From: Desulfobulbaceae bacterium | GTDB taxonomy: Bacteria; Desulfobacterota; Desulfobulbia; Desulfobulbales; SURF-16 | DNA length: 32,965 nucleotides | Assembly (NCBI GenBank): GCA_023230525.1 | Contig: JALNXE010000046.1 | Location: forward strand, 1-32,965 | Direction of reading: 5' to 3' | Part shown: in pieces, positions 1 through 7,651 of the stretch | Position numbering within the stretch: position 1 is the stretch's first letter | Layout of the letters: each line of letters starts with the position of its first letter | Program-made: the position numbers and the translations under genes | Notes under the pieces: generated by a model | Databases searched by the model: none | What the model was told of the DNA's origin: nothing | The model's input: only the letters and a program-made list of their open reading frames with translations

Positions 1-1677
1 TCTCTCATCCTGCCAGCCGATAACCCTGCGGAACTCCGGGTCATGGCCCATGGCCAGCACGCTCCAGGTCTGCACGTCCAGCGGCGCCACCTCCCGGTTG
101 GCCGTGCCGTCAAGATCACTGGCCCCTGCCAGGAAATGCCCTCCCTGGGGGTCATACATTTTCAGGACAAAGCTGCGGGCGTGTCTTGCCCGCTCAAGCC
201 AGACCGGGTCGTTGGTGACCTCGGCCAGCTGCATGAAGGCCACGTAGAGATCGATATTGTGCTCGGTGCTGCGCCACAGTATCCGCTTGGGCCCGTTGCC
301 GCCGCCACCGTCTTCCTCCCAGCCGTCGAAACCGCCGCTGTAACCGCCGCCTTTGCCCACCAGGGTATCGGAATTGCCGGCTGTTTCATCAACCCGGCAA
401 TGGCGCTCAATCCATTCCGCCCCCTGCAGGGCGGCCTGCAGGTAATGATTCTCCCGGCCCGGCAGAGAATACTTGCGATGGGCGGCCAGCAAAGAGATGA
501 CGGCCCAGGCCATATTCCCCGTATCCGAGCTGACCTGGTATCGGTCCTCCACCCAGACGGCAGCGGCGCCGTTCCCCGCGGCCTCTGCCGGAACCTGCCA
601 CCAGCCGGGCAACCGGGCCGAATCACCGGCAAGCAGATCCACCGGAACGGCCAGGTAGGCGTTGCGCCACCTGCCGTCCCGGTAATGCCGGTCATGATTC
701 TGCAGCCAGATCAGGGTATCGGCCAGGATTTTCCCCCGCTTTGCGCTGTCTGCGTCCTCTTTGGCCAGAAATGCCAACAGGGTCAGGGCATTGTCGTAGA
801 GAAAGGCGGCATTGCGCAGGGAATTATCCTCCTTAACCGCGGTTGCCCGGTAAGACCGGACCAGCCGCAGCATGTTCTTGTCCGCATTGTTATACCTGAC
901 ATTATCGAGATAGACCGTGGCGCCCTGATGATTCAGGCCCGCATCAAAAAAGACGGAGAGCCCGCCGATCACCCCGGTGAGATTTGACCCAGGCGGGATC
1001 GCAATTTTAAACGGCTGCCAGCTGGTTGTCAGTTTGAGGACTTTCGGTTCGGTTTTCAGCCGGTTCAGGGTATCGCGGTTCGGTTGGCCGGCATTGCCGC
1101 TTCCCTTTTCATTGACGCCGCCCACTTCAATTCTGACCCGCTCTCCGCCGACTTTGCCGCGAATCCAGCCGGTCAGCTCGGTTGCCCCCACCAGGACCCG
1201 GCCATGCCGTTCCCCCCAGTTTCCGCCGCTCATATCGGGATAGGCCCAGGTCACCCCGGCCCAACCATTTCTTTTCGCCGGCCGATAGGTGATGCGCAGG
1301 CAGGTTTTGCCGGCAAAAGGGCTGTCCCAGCTGTCAGCGGCCAGGGTGAGATCATTCACGTCACCCGACCAGTTGATGGGATAAAAGCCGGCCGCCCCGC
1401 TGCCGTACTCGTCATACACCACCGTGCCATCGGTCAGGCGGTCCATCTCCCGGGCCAGATAGCCATAGACGGAGTCTGTGCTGGCTGAGTTAACGGTAAC
1501 GGTGCTCTCGGCTGCGACGATTGGGGAAGAGGTTTGCGGCTGGGCGGTTTCTGCGGCAAAAACATTGCTGCTCTTGCCGCCCAAAGGCAGAGAGAAAAGG
1601 CAAAGGAGGATGACAGCCGGCAGGTGACGGGTTTGCGTCAGTAAAAGGACTCGGAGGACGGTGGTTAATGTCTTCAT
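1..1677 (-). CDS. Secreted carbohydrate-active protein: jelly-roll CBM-like domain plus alpha/alpha-toroid domain, 3' end outside window
   Basis: An open frame of 559 codons runs from an ATG at 1677 off the left edge, so the C-terminus is missing. Residues 1-41 look like a signal peptide: a hydrophobic core near 20-33 and a likely cut after VFA. Residues about 100-262 have the look of a beta-sandwich carbohydrate-binding domain, with alternating strands and a closing ATVYLDNVRY. From about 270 onward the helical pattern, with paired NAAFLYDNALTLLAFL and TEHNIDLYVAFMQLAE segments, resembles six-hairpin (alpha/alpha)6 glycosidases and epimerases. I infer an envelope or secreted polysaccharide-acting enzyme; substrate and GH family are unknown. 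The start is uncertain: no good Shine-Dalgarno precedes 1677, and an in-frame ATG at 1767 would add 30 residues before the hydrophobic segment. No neighbour confirms a pathway. Confidence 0.72.
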   Translation of the reverse strand, partial: MKTLTTVLRVLLLTQTRHLPAVILLCLFSLPLGGKSSNVFAAETAQPQTSSPIVAAESTVTVNSASTDSVYGYLAREMDRLTDGTVVYDEYGSGAAGFYPINWSGDVNDLTLAADSWDSPFAGKTCLRITYRPAKRNGWAGVTWAYPDMSGGNWGERHGRVLVGATELTGWIRGKVGGERVRIEVGGVNEKGSGNAGQPNRDTLNRLKTEPKVLKLTTSWQPFKIAIPPGSNLTGVIGGLSVFFDAGLNHQGATVYLDNVRYNNADKNMLRLVRSYRATAVKEDNSLRNAAFLYDNALTLLAFLAKEDADSAKRGKILADTLIWLQNHDRHYRDGRWRNAYLAVPVDLLAGDSARLPGWWQVPAEAAGNGAAAVWVEDRYQVSSDTGNMAWAVISLLAAHRKYSLPGRENHYLQAALQGAEWIERHCRVDETAGNSDTLVGKGGGYSGGFDGWEEDGGGGNGPKRILWRSTEHNIDLYVAFMQLAEVTNDPVWLERARHARSFVLKMYDPQGGHFLAGASDLDGTANREVAPLDVQTWSVLAMGHDPEFRRVIGWQDER

Positions 1678-1944
1678 TTTTATTTCGATATGATGGGCGA
1701 AAAAGATCGCGGCGGCAAGGGCCGGGTTTAAAGCGGCAGGAGTTGCGGTACGGAATTTTTTCCTCATGGTAATATCACGCTGACTCCTGGCTCTGGTTCC
1801 AAAATATTTTTATAACGAATAAGGATAACCGGCGCGGGCTAATGCCAGCCCAGAGCCGACAGCCGTCTCCGCGTCCAGCTCACCCGCAGGTTTTAGCCGA
1901 AACCGATAATTTTATCAATCCGCCCAAGTTTCCCTACCGCCCGG

Positions 1945-2058
1945 CTACGAAGGTTTTTTTGGTTGCTTATCCTTCGCTTCTTTGGCTTTTTGGTCATGTT
2001 TCTTAGTCATCTGTTTCTTGCTCTTGTCCTTATCTTTCTTGCCGCCCTTGTCTCCCAT
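1945..2058 (-). CDS. Tiny Lys-rich hydrophilic protein (37 aa)
   Basis: ATG at 2058, 37 codons, stop TAG at 1945. A strong ribosome binding site (AAAGGAG, 6 nt before the ATG) precedes it, unusual for a chance ORF. The product begins MGDKGGKKDKDKSKKQ and is about 40% Lys, with Asp, Gln and Glu, no hydrophobic core and no Cys. It should be disordered and strongly basic. I have a general memory of similar short MGDKGGKKDK-type proteins in deltaproteobacterial genomes, but cannot verify it here. The function is unknown; nucleic-acid or ribosome association is only a guess from charge. It is divergent from nothing close by, with a 750-bp gene-poor stretch upstream. It is too short for most gene callers' default cut-offs. 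Confidence 0.7.
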   Translation of the reverse strand: MGDKGGKKDKDKSKKQMTKKHDQKAKEAKDKQPKKPS

Positions 2059-2812
2059 TGCTCGCTCCTTTCATATTGTCAGTCTTTTCCCGCCGGGTAT
2101 GGCGTCGTCGCGTGGTGAGTTTTCGTTTTGCTTATATTTATTGGATCAATATGGCTAACAGTGCTGATAATTGAAAACTTTTCATAATTTCAACTATTTC
2201 CCCCACTTATTGCAATATGATGGGGGCGATATGGAAACGGTTCAGCTGAGTCCCTTGCAAACCAAAGCCCCTGGGTCAGGTTGCCGATTTCCTTCCGCAT
2301 CCCTTCCCCATGTTTTCTTCAAAATGAATAGTATCTCAGAAAGACCAAACTCGCCAAGGGTTATTTTGCAAGAAAAAACTACTAAGCCGTTGTAAAAAAA
2401 TAACATGGTCAGAGAAATGCGCGGAACGGCATAAGGAGCCGTAACGAAATTGAAAAACGGCCATGTTATTTCGTAACGGCTCCTAATCAATGGCAGGGAA
2501 ATGCCAAAATTGTCTCGCGATTTTTTGAGTTCCTTATTTCACTGCCGCCGCCCGTGAAGGATTGTTGCGGCAGTCGTAGCGGCAGTCCTTTTCCCATCCT
2601 GCCGTTTCATCTCGGGGAAAAAAAGACATAATTTCACCCAAATAAATCCTGACAAATAAACATTTTAAAATTACTTTTTTTACCTTACATTTATCTCATT
2701 TTATGAGTAAATTTATAAAAATGGCTTTATCAGGCGGCCCCTCTGCCGAGGGAATGGATTGCGGGTTCTGCTTTCCGAACCGGCCCGTAGCCGGGTGTTT
2801 GGAGGATTTGCC
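2059..2812. other. Gene-poor stretch with one palindromic repeat
   Basis: No convincing gene. Short open frames at 2171-2395 (plus) and 2242-2490 (minus) lack ribosome binding sites, and the second runs through the repeat at 2384-2484. At 2556-2575 the 9-mer GCGGCAGTC occurs twice, 3 bp apart. From about 2630 to 2700 the sequence is AT-rich and probably carries the promoter of the methyltransferase gene, but no box is clear enough to call. Confidence 0.5.
2384..2484 (+). repeat. Palindromic MITE-like repeat, copy 1
   Basis: About 101 bp. Its ends are inverted: AGCCGTT, a short spacer and ATAACATGG on the left answer CCATGTTAT, a spacer and AACGGCT on the right. Inside, 2434-2450 and 2468-2484 form near-perfect 17-bp arms (16 of 17 match) around a 17-nt loop. 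The same sequence recurs in inverted orientation at 6099-6228. Both copies are bounded by TA on either side. This fits a small non-autonomous element of the kind moved by IS630/Tc1-type transposases, but the family assignment is inference. Confidence 0.8.
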
Positions 2813-3490
2813 ATGAAACAGCAACAGGTGCAGGAACATTTTGCCCGGCAGGCGGATGAATACGAGCAACTGATGGTGAAGCTTGTCCCGCACTACCTCT
2901 TCCAGCATCAGGTCATCGAGGATCTGTTGCCCCAGGAGAACCTGGAATACCGTGTTCTTGACCTGGGCTGCGGCAACGGCATTCTCTCGGAACTGGTTTT
3001 GCGCAAACTTCCCCGCGCGAGGGTCGTGGGCTTTGATCTGACGGAAAAGATGCTTGCGGCCTACCGGCAAAAACTGGCCGGCTTTGCTGAGAGATTTACC
3101 CTGCAGGCCGGGGATTTCCGGGTTGACCCCATCGGCGGCGATTATGATATCATCCTGGCCGGGCTCACCCTGCACCATCTCACCTGGCCGGAAAGAGAGG
3201 CATTTTACCGGCGCCTTTTCGCGGCCTTGAACAACGGTGGCAGATTCATCGCCAGGGATATCATTATCGATGAGGACCGGGAGGTGCGCGGGTATCACGC
3301 CTTTCTGTGGAAGAAATTCATGCGGTCCCAGGGAGAGGACCCGGAGTTCTGGTACGCGAAGCATCTTGAAAAAGACCACCCCATGACCTTGACGAACCAT
3401 TTTTCCTGGCTGAAAGAGGCAGGTTTCACCAAAACAGCCTGCCATTGGCGGCTCTATAATTTTGCCGTCACCTCGGCTGAAAAACCATAA
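2813..3490 (+). CDS. Class I SAM-dependent methyltransferase
   Basis: 225 residues with a Rossmann-type methyltransferase fold. Motif I is VLDLGCGNG (residues 48-56), the acidic end of strand 2 is VVGFDL (near 72), and the post-motif LAGLTLHHL lies near 115-122. The C-terminal half (WYAKHLEKDHPMTLTNHFSWLKEAGF) is the usual lid and last strands of ubiquinone/tRNA-like small-molecule methyltransferases. The start at 2813 is chosen because GGAGG sits 7 nt upstream; an in-frame ATG at 2759 would add 18 poorly conserved-looking residues before that site. The substrate cannot be read from sequence. It is first in a plus-strand block, 71 bp before the small Cys-rich protein. Confidence 0.85.
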   Translation: MKQQQVQEHFARQADEYEQLMVKLVPHYLFQHQVIEDLLPQENLEYRVLDLGCGNGILSELVLRKLPRARVVGFDLTEKMLAAYRQKLAGFAERFTLQAGDFRVDPIGGDYDIILAGLTLHHLTWPEREAFYRRLFAALNNGGRFIARDIIIDEDREVRGYHAFLWKKFMRSQGEDPEFWYAKHLEKDHPMTLTNHFSWLKEAGFTKTACHWRLYNFAVTSAEKP

Positions 3491-3561
3491 AAGAAACAGA
3501 TCCGGTCAGCGTTATCTGTATGCTTCCGGCGCGTTGCAACTGAAAACTAAAGGAGACGATC

Positions 3562-3747
3562 ATGACTCAGGAAAACACAAACATATGCCCGACCTGTGCG
3601 GGGAAAAAAGTTATCCCCGGCAGATGTGAATGCAGCATGGAGTGGCGCGGCACCCAGAAAGGCGATAACTGGGAGGACTGCCAGTGCACGCCCGAGGTGC
3701 AATGTCCCACCTGCCACGGCACCGGCCTTATCAAGTCCGGCAAGTGA
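3562..3747 (+). CDS. Small eight-cysteine zinc-ribbon-like protein
   Basis: 61 residues with a good ribosome binding site (AAGGAG, 7 nt before the ATG). Eight cysteines are arranged as CPTCAGK (9, 12), CEC (22, 24), CQC (40, 42) and CPTCHGTG (48, 51). The first and last pairs resemble the CxxCxGxG repeats of DnaJ-type zinc fingers. Two zinc sites are therefore plausible, or a 4Fe-4S site. There is no signal peptide or membrane segment, so it should be cytoplasmic. It is followed 31 bp later by a cupin gene, probably in the same transcript. The function is unknown; a metal-binding or partner-binding mini-protein is the most that can be said. Confidence 0.75.
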   Translation: MTQENTNICPTCAGKKVIPGRCECSMEWRGTQKGDNWEDCQCTPEVQCPTCHGTGLIKSGK

Positions 3748-3778
3748 TCCCGGCGCGGCACCCCCCCCAGGTGAAAGG

Positions 3779-4144
3779 ATGAGAGCCCAAGTAAAAAAAG
3801 GCTCGGCGGTCAAGGAATTCCTGACCGCTGAGCGATGCTTTATTGCTGAAATCGCCAATGACCCGGACGACGAGCAGGTTTCCATCGCCCGCGCCCGGGT
3901 AAAACCCGGCATTGCCACGGCCAGGCATCGGGTGCGCGGCACCGCGGAGCGTTATCTCATTGTTGCCGGCCGGGGCCGGGTCGAGGTGGAGGGGCTGGAA
4001 CCGGCAGAGGTGACGGTGGGGGATGTGGTCAGAATACCCGCTCAATGCGCGCAGCGGATCATCAATACCGGCGACACAGACCTCATTTTCTACTGTGTCT
4101 GTTCACCACGGTTCCGCCAGGATAATTATGAGACTCTTGAATAA
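3779..4144 (+). CDS. Small single-domain cupin with altered metal ligands
   Basis: 121 residues forming one cupin barrel. Motif 1 reads PGIATARHRVRGTAERYLIV (about 43-62) and motif 2 reads GDVVRIPAQCAQRIINTG (about 81-98). In classic cupins motif 1 has HxH and motif 2 has one more His. Here His50 and Glu57 remain, but the second His position is Val52 and the motif 2 His is Gln92, so metal binding may be lost or changed. The start at 3779 is the first ATG after the preceding stop, with AAAGG just before it. The frame upstream overlaps the Cys-rich gene and is not coding. It probably shares a transcript with its neighbour. The role is unknown, perhaps ligand binding or regulation. Confidence 0.8.
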   Translation: MRAQVKKGSAVKEFLTAERCFIAEIANDPDDEQVSIARARVKPGIATARHRVRGTAERYLIVAGRGRVEVEGLEPAEVTVGDVVRIPAQCAQRIINTGDTDLIFYCVCSPRFRQDNYETLE

Positions 4145-4261
4145 CTCAGCCATGCTGCCAACCCGCGGACGAAACAAAACTCTCGGCGGAAATCACCCCG
4201 CCGGCAGACTCCGTCCCGCACGGACAAACTCCCCATCCTCAATGATTTTTCCAGACCAGCC

Positions 4262-4933
4262 ATGACAATCCCCGAGTACCAGGTATTCTCCGTGCCCCAG
4301 CCCTTTGAACTGCAGCAGGAGTGGGACAGCCCTCTCTGGCGGCAGGCCCCCGCCTTATCCATTGCCGACTTCCGGCCGGAGAGCACCAACCATCACCCGC
4401 AGACCGAGGCGAAACTGCTCTGCAGTCCCGTTGCCCTGCATGGTTTCTTCCGGACCAGAGACCGCTTTGTCCGCTGCGTCCACGACCGCTTTCAGCAACC
4501 GGTATGCCAGGACAGCTGCGTGGAGTTTTTCGTCCAGCCCACAGCAGGCGGCGGGTACTTCAACTTTGAGTTCAACTGCGGCGGGGCCATGCTTGCGTCC
4601 TACATTGTCGATCCCACCCGGACCGAACACGGCTTCCGGGATTTCACCCGTCTGACCATGGAACAGGGCAGCCGAATCAGCGTTTATCATTCTCTGCCGG
4701 CACTGGTTGAGCCGGAGATTACCGGCGACATCATCTGGTTCATCGAGTTCCGGCTGCCCTTTGCACTGCTGGCAGAGTATGCCGGGCCGCTGGGAGAGAT
4801 CAAGGGGCAGGTCTGGCGGGCCAATTTTTATAAATGCGGGGATAAGACCTCCCACCCGCACTGGGCAGCCTGGTCGCCGGTGGATGAATTAAATTTTCAC
4901 CTGCCCCGCTGTTTCGGCAGAATCCGCTTTTAA
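4262..4933 (+). CDS. Carbohydrate-binding family 9-like (DOMON-like) protein
   Basis: 223 residues that resemble stand-alone CBM9-like proteins: an N-terminal EWDSPLWRQAPAL segment, the central CVEFFVQPTAGGGYFNFEFNCGGAML strands and the terminal GQVWRANFYKCGD and HWAAWSPV segments. No signal peptide is visible, so either it is cytoplasmic or the true start differs. No clear Shine-Dalgarno precedes 4262, and the 117 bp before it show no better start. Families like this bind sugars or, in DOMON relatives, haem; which applies here is unknown. It follows the cupin on the same strand. Confidence 0.72.
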   Translation: MTIPEYQVFSVPQPFELQQEWDSPLWRQAPALSIADFRPESTNHHPQTEAKLLCSPVALHGFFRTRDRFVRCVHDRFQQPVCQDSCVEFFVQPTAGGGYFNFEFNCGGAMLASYIVDPTRTEHGFRDFTRLTMEQGSRISVYHSLPALVEPEITGDIIWFIEFRLPFALLAEYAGPLGEIKGQVWRANFYKCGDKTSHPHWAAWSPVDELNFHLPRCFGRIRF

Positions 4934-5069
4934 CCCACCGGGTAAAAAAACATACCTTGCCACTGTTTTCAGCAGCTTATCACTTGCCTTTTGCCAGGTA
5001 AAACTACTACTGTTTGACTAGACGGCAACTGGCCGGATCCAAATACCATAACGATGAGAGAGGTGCCAT

Positions 5070-5843
5070 ATGACTTTCCCGGTAAAAAAATTTCAGAAAT
5101 CAGCAGTTATAATCGCCATAGCAGGCTGCATGACCATTCCCCTCCTCTCCCCCGGGGTGCATGCCCAAGGCAACTGGCTTGAGCAGGGAGCGAAAATTCT
5201 CGGCAGTACAAAGCAGTCGGATAGCGGGAAAGCCGGTCTTTCCAATGAAGAAATCGGCGGGGCATTCAAGGATGCGCTGAACATCGGCACGGAAAAAGTG
5301 GTGAGCAGACTGGGCAGCCTTGACGGATTCAATGCCGACCCCTCCATCCATATCCCCTTGCCCTCGCAACTCGATACGGCAAAAAAAATGCTGTCCCAGG
5401 TCGGCATGGCCAATCTTCTCGATGATCTCGAACTGAAGCTGAACCGGGCGGCCGAGTCGGCGACACCCAAGGCCAAGGAACTTTTCCGGCAAGCCATAAC
5501 CGACATGACCTTTGATGACGTCATGAAAATCTACAAAGGCCCGAAAGACTCGGCCACCAAGTATTTTCAGGGCAAGATGTCCCCTGCCCTGGCCAAGGAG
5601 ATGCAGCCCATCGTGCAACAGAGCCTGTCAGAGGTCGGGGCGGTCCAATCCTATGATAATGCCATGGCAAAATACAAGAACATCCCCTTCGCGCCTGATG
5701 TCAAAGCTGATCTGACCAATTACACCGTGCAAAAAGGGCTGGACGGCATTTTCCATTATGTGGCCAAGGAGGAGGCCGCTATCCGCGAAAATCCCGCCCG
5801 GCAGACCACTGAGCTGCTGAAAAAGGTGTTCGGAGCCAAATAG
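5070..5843 (+). CDS. DUF4197-family exported protein
   Basis: 257 residues. A signal peptide spans about 1-32 (Lys-rich start, hydrophobic core AVIIAIAGCMTIPLLSPG, cut after VHA). The mature part matches the DUF4197 pattern: LSNEEIGGAFKDALNIG near 57-73, helix-rich middle, and LFRQAITDMTFDDVMKIYKG then a KGLDGIFHYVAKEEAAIRENP ending. Length fits the family (about 220-260). The start is supported by GAGAGG, 6 nt upstream. The family is periplasmic and has no known activity. It is the last gene of the plus-strand block before the repeat-rich gap at 5844-6261. Confidence 0.85.
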   Translation: MTFPVKKFQKSAVIIAIAGCMTIPLLSPGVHAQGNWLEQGAKILGSTKQSDSGKAGLSNEEIGGAFKDALNIGTEKVVSRLGSLDGFNADPSIHIPLPSQLDTAKKMLSQVGMANLLDDLELKLNRAAESATPKAKELFRQAITDMTFDDVMKIYKGPKDSATKYFQGKMSPALAKEMQPIVQQSLSEVGAVQSYDNAMAKYKNIPFAPDVKADLTNYTVQKGLDGIFHYVAKEEAAIRENPARQTTELLKKVFGAK

Positions 5844-5961
5844 GCCCGCGGGGCTGTTGCAACATGAAGGCAGCACGGCATGAAAACATCAGAAAACCTC
5901 GGAACGGCATCTTAGGGGCTCAGCAATTGTTGATATACCGTTTATAAAGCCTCGAAACGTT

Positions 5962-6035
5962 CGTCATTCCGGCATGTTCTTAGCCGGAATCCAGTCCATC
6001 AGCTGGATGCCAGCTAAAAACATGCTGGCATGACG
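5962..6035. repeat. REP-like imperfect palindrome
   Basis: Two 32-33-bp halves around TCCATCAG: the left starts CGTCATTCCGGCATG and ends GCCGGAATCCAG, and the right starts CTGGATGCCAGC and ends GCTGGCATGACG. Each half is itself a small hairpin (CCGGC/GCCGG and GCCAGC/GCTGGC). The CATTCC...GGAATCCAG core is typical of dispersed proteobacterial REP/BIME elements. Only one copy lies in this window. Confidence 0.65.
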
Positions 6036-6098
6036 GCAAAGCTAAACGGTACTTTTATAACTTCCAACTCCCTTAGTCAAATATGCGGATGCCAACTT

Positions 6099-6228
6099 AG
6101 GAGCCGTTACGAAATAACATGGCCATTTTTTCAATTTCGTTACTGCTCCTTATACCCCTCAAGGGGGTACTGAAAAGAGTGCCGTTCTGCGCATTTCTCT
6201 GGCCATGTTATTTTTTTACAACGGCTTA
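6099..6228 (-). repeat. Palindromic MITE-like repeat, copy 2 (inverted)
   Basis: About 130 bp, the reverse complement of the repeat at 2384-2484 with few mismatches. It also carries an extra stretch of about 29 bp (about 6151-6179) built around ACCCCTCAAGGGGGT, itself a small palindrome. The inner arms 6099-6115 and 6134-6150 are paired here too (15 of 17). Flanks are TA on both sides. The 3' part reads into the frame of the next gene, which creates a spurious upstream start at 6205. Confidence 0.8.
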
Positions 6229-6261
6229 GAAAGGGACGGGCGTAAGACCCCGGGAAACGAC

Positions 6262-6993
6262 ATGGAGAATTCCGCTGACCGCTTCTGCCAGATTTGCGGC
6301 AGGAAGGCAACCGAAACAGATCTGTTGCGAGCCAGCATGCTGCGGCCCGTGGTGGTCGAGGTGATTAGGAAAAGTTTTTCCGCCTGGTCGGATGAGGGAT
6401 TCATCTGCCTGGACGACATGAAGCGTTTCCGTACCGAGTATGTTTCATCCCTGATTGCAGCGGAAAAAGGGGAACTTTCCGAACTGGAAAGGGAGGTTGT
6501 CGACAGTCTTGCCAAGCATGAGATCATTTCTTCCCATGTTGACGAGGAATTCGACTCCATGCTCACCTTCGGCCAGCGCCTGTCCGACTTGATTGCCCGA
6601 TTCGGCGGGAGCTGGAGTTTTATCATCATATTTTTCTGTATCATGGTCATGTGGATGGCCGTCAATTCCTATTTGATGTCAGCCAAGCCCTTTGATCCCT
6701 TCCCTTATATCCTGCTGAATCTCGTCCTGTCCTGTCTTGCCGCCATCCAGGCCCCGATCATCATGATGAGCCAGAACCGGGTTGAGGCGAAAGACCGCCT
6801 GCGGGCCGCCCACGACTACCAGGTAAATCTCAAGGCAGAGCTTGAAATCCGCCAGCTGCATCAAAAACTTGATCATCTCCTCTCCCGGCAATGGGAACGG
6901 CTGGTGGAGATTCAGGAGGTCCAGCTTGAGCTTCTCAATGAAATGCACAGCCAGCAGAAAGGGCAGAAAAATGAGCACGGTCAACAGCAATGA
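6262..6993 (+). CDS. DUF1003 inner-membrane protein
   Basis: 243 residues. An N-terminal CQIC pair (9, 12) looks like a small metal or redox knuckle. Two membrane segments follow: about 118-137 (SFIIIFFCIMVMWMAVNSYL) and 148-170 (PYILLNLVLSCLAAIQAPIIMM). A long charged coiled coil (about 172-228) ends the protein. This two-TM plus coil order and the APIIMMSQNRVEAKDR stretch are characteristic of DUF1003. The start at 6262 is preferred because the longer frame from 6205 begins inside the palindromic repeat; the ribosome binding site is weak (GGGAAA). It leads a plus-strand set with NfeD and slipin genes. The function is unknown. Confidence 0.82.
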   Translation: MENSADRFCQICGRKATETDLLRASMLRPVVVEVIRKSFSAWSDEGFICLDDMKRFRTEYVSSLIAAEKGELSELEREVVDSLAKHEIISSHVDEEFDSMLTFGQRLSDLIARFGGSWSFIIIFFCIMVMWMAVNSYLMSAKPFDPFPYILLNLVLSCLAAIQAPIIMMSQNRVEAKDRLRAAHDYQVNLKAELEIRQLHQKLDHLLSRQWERLVEIQEVQLELLNEMHSQQKGQKNEHGQQQ

Positions 6994-7059
6994 TCACAGA
7001 TTTCATCTGGGATTTACAGCGCCTGCTGCGGAGTTGCTTTTATTCATAACGGAGGGAAG

Positions 7060-7521
7060 ATGAACTTGACAATCCTTTACTGGCACTGGCTGGTATTCGG
7101 CATGGTACTCATGATTGCCGAGATGTTGATCCCAAGCTTTACCATCTTCTGGTTCGGGCTGGGCGGGCTCATCGTGGGAGGAGCGCTCTGGCTTTTTCCG
7201 GAGCTAACCTTAAGCTGGCAGCTCTTTCTCTGGGCCGCGGCCTCATCGCTCTTTACCGTCCTGTGGTTCAAATTCTTCAAACCCCTCATGCCGGACAGAA
7301 CCAAGGCCGGTATTTCCAGAGAGGCGATCCTGGGGGAAACCGGCCAGGTCGTGAAAGTCCCGCTGGAAAAAAATGAGGGGATCGTCCGCTTCACCACCCC
7401 GGTCCTGGGATCGGATGAATGGCCGTTTATCTGTGAAGAAAAAGTCAATCCCGGAGACCGGGTATTTATCAAGGATATCTCCGGCAACACCCTGATTGTC
7501 GGTAAACGTGCAGCAAATTAA
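7060..7521 (+). CDS. nfeD: Short NfeD-family membrane protein
   Basis: 153 residues. Three hydrophobic segments (about 8-25, 28-46, 50-68; WLVFGMVLMIAEMLIP, FGLGGLIVGGALWLFP, WQLFLWAAASSLFTVLWF) precede a soluble beta-rich OB-fold domain (about 88-152) with GETGQVVKVPL and the closing GDRVFIKDISGNTLIV. This is the short YbbK type without the serine protease domain. GGAGGG sits 5 nt before the ATG. NfeD proteins pair with SPFH/slipin partners in membrane microdomains, and such a partner gene follows at 7652, as in the E. coli ybbK-qmcA pair. It probably assists assembly or quality control of that complex. Confidence 0.88.
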   Translation: MNLTILYWHWLVFGMVLMIAEMLIPSFTIFWFGLGGLIVGGALWLFPELTLSWQLFLWAAASSLFTVLWFKFFKPLMPDRTKAGISREAILGETGQVVKVPLEKNEGIVRFTTPVLGSDEWPFICEEKVNPGDRVFIKDISGNTLIVGKRAAN

Positions 7522-7651
7522 GTCCCGAATTCAGATAACCTGATCTCGGCAGATTTTACCTTGATACCCTGATTGCGGCTTGAGAAGAGAGTGGTGAATA
7601 ACTTATTGAAATTACATCATGACATCAGAAGTTCTGAAATTGGAGGGAAGC

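Noticed and set aside
43..987. 314-residue plus-strand open frame at the left edge
   Set aside because: The minus strand carries a continuous 559-codon frame with signal peptide and domain pattern; the plus frame has no motif.
2171..2395. 74-residue plus-strand ORF
   Set aside because: No ribosome site, no motif, and its 3' end enters the repeat.
6205..6261. Longer DUF1003 protein starting at 6205
   Set aside because: That start lies in the palindromic repeat; the same MLFFYNGL reading appears in the other repeat copy at about 2390, so it is repeat-derived.
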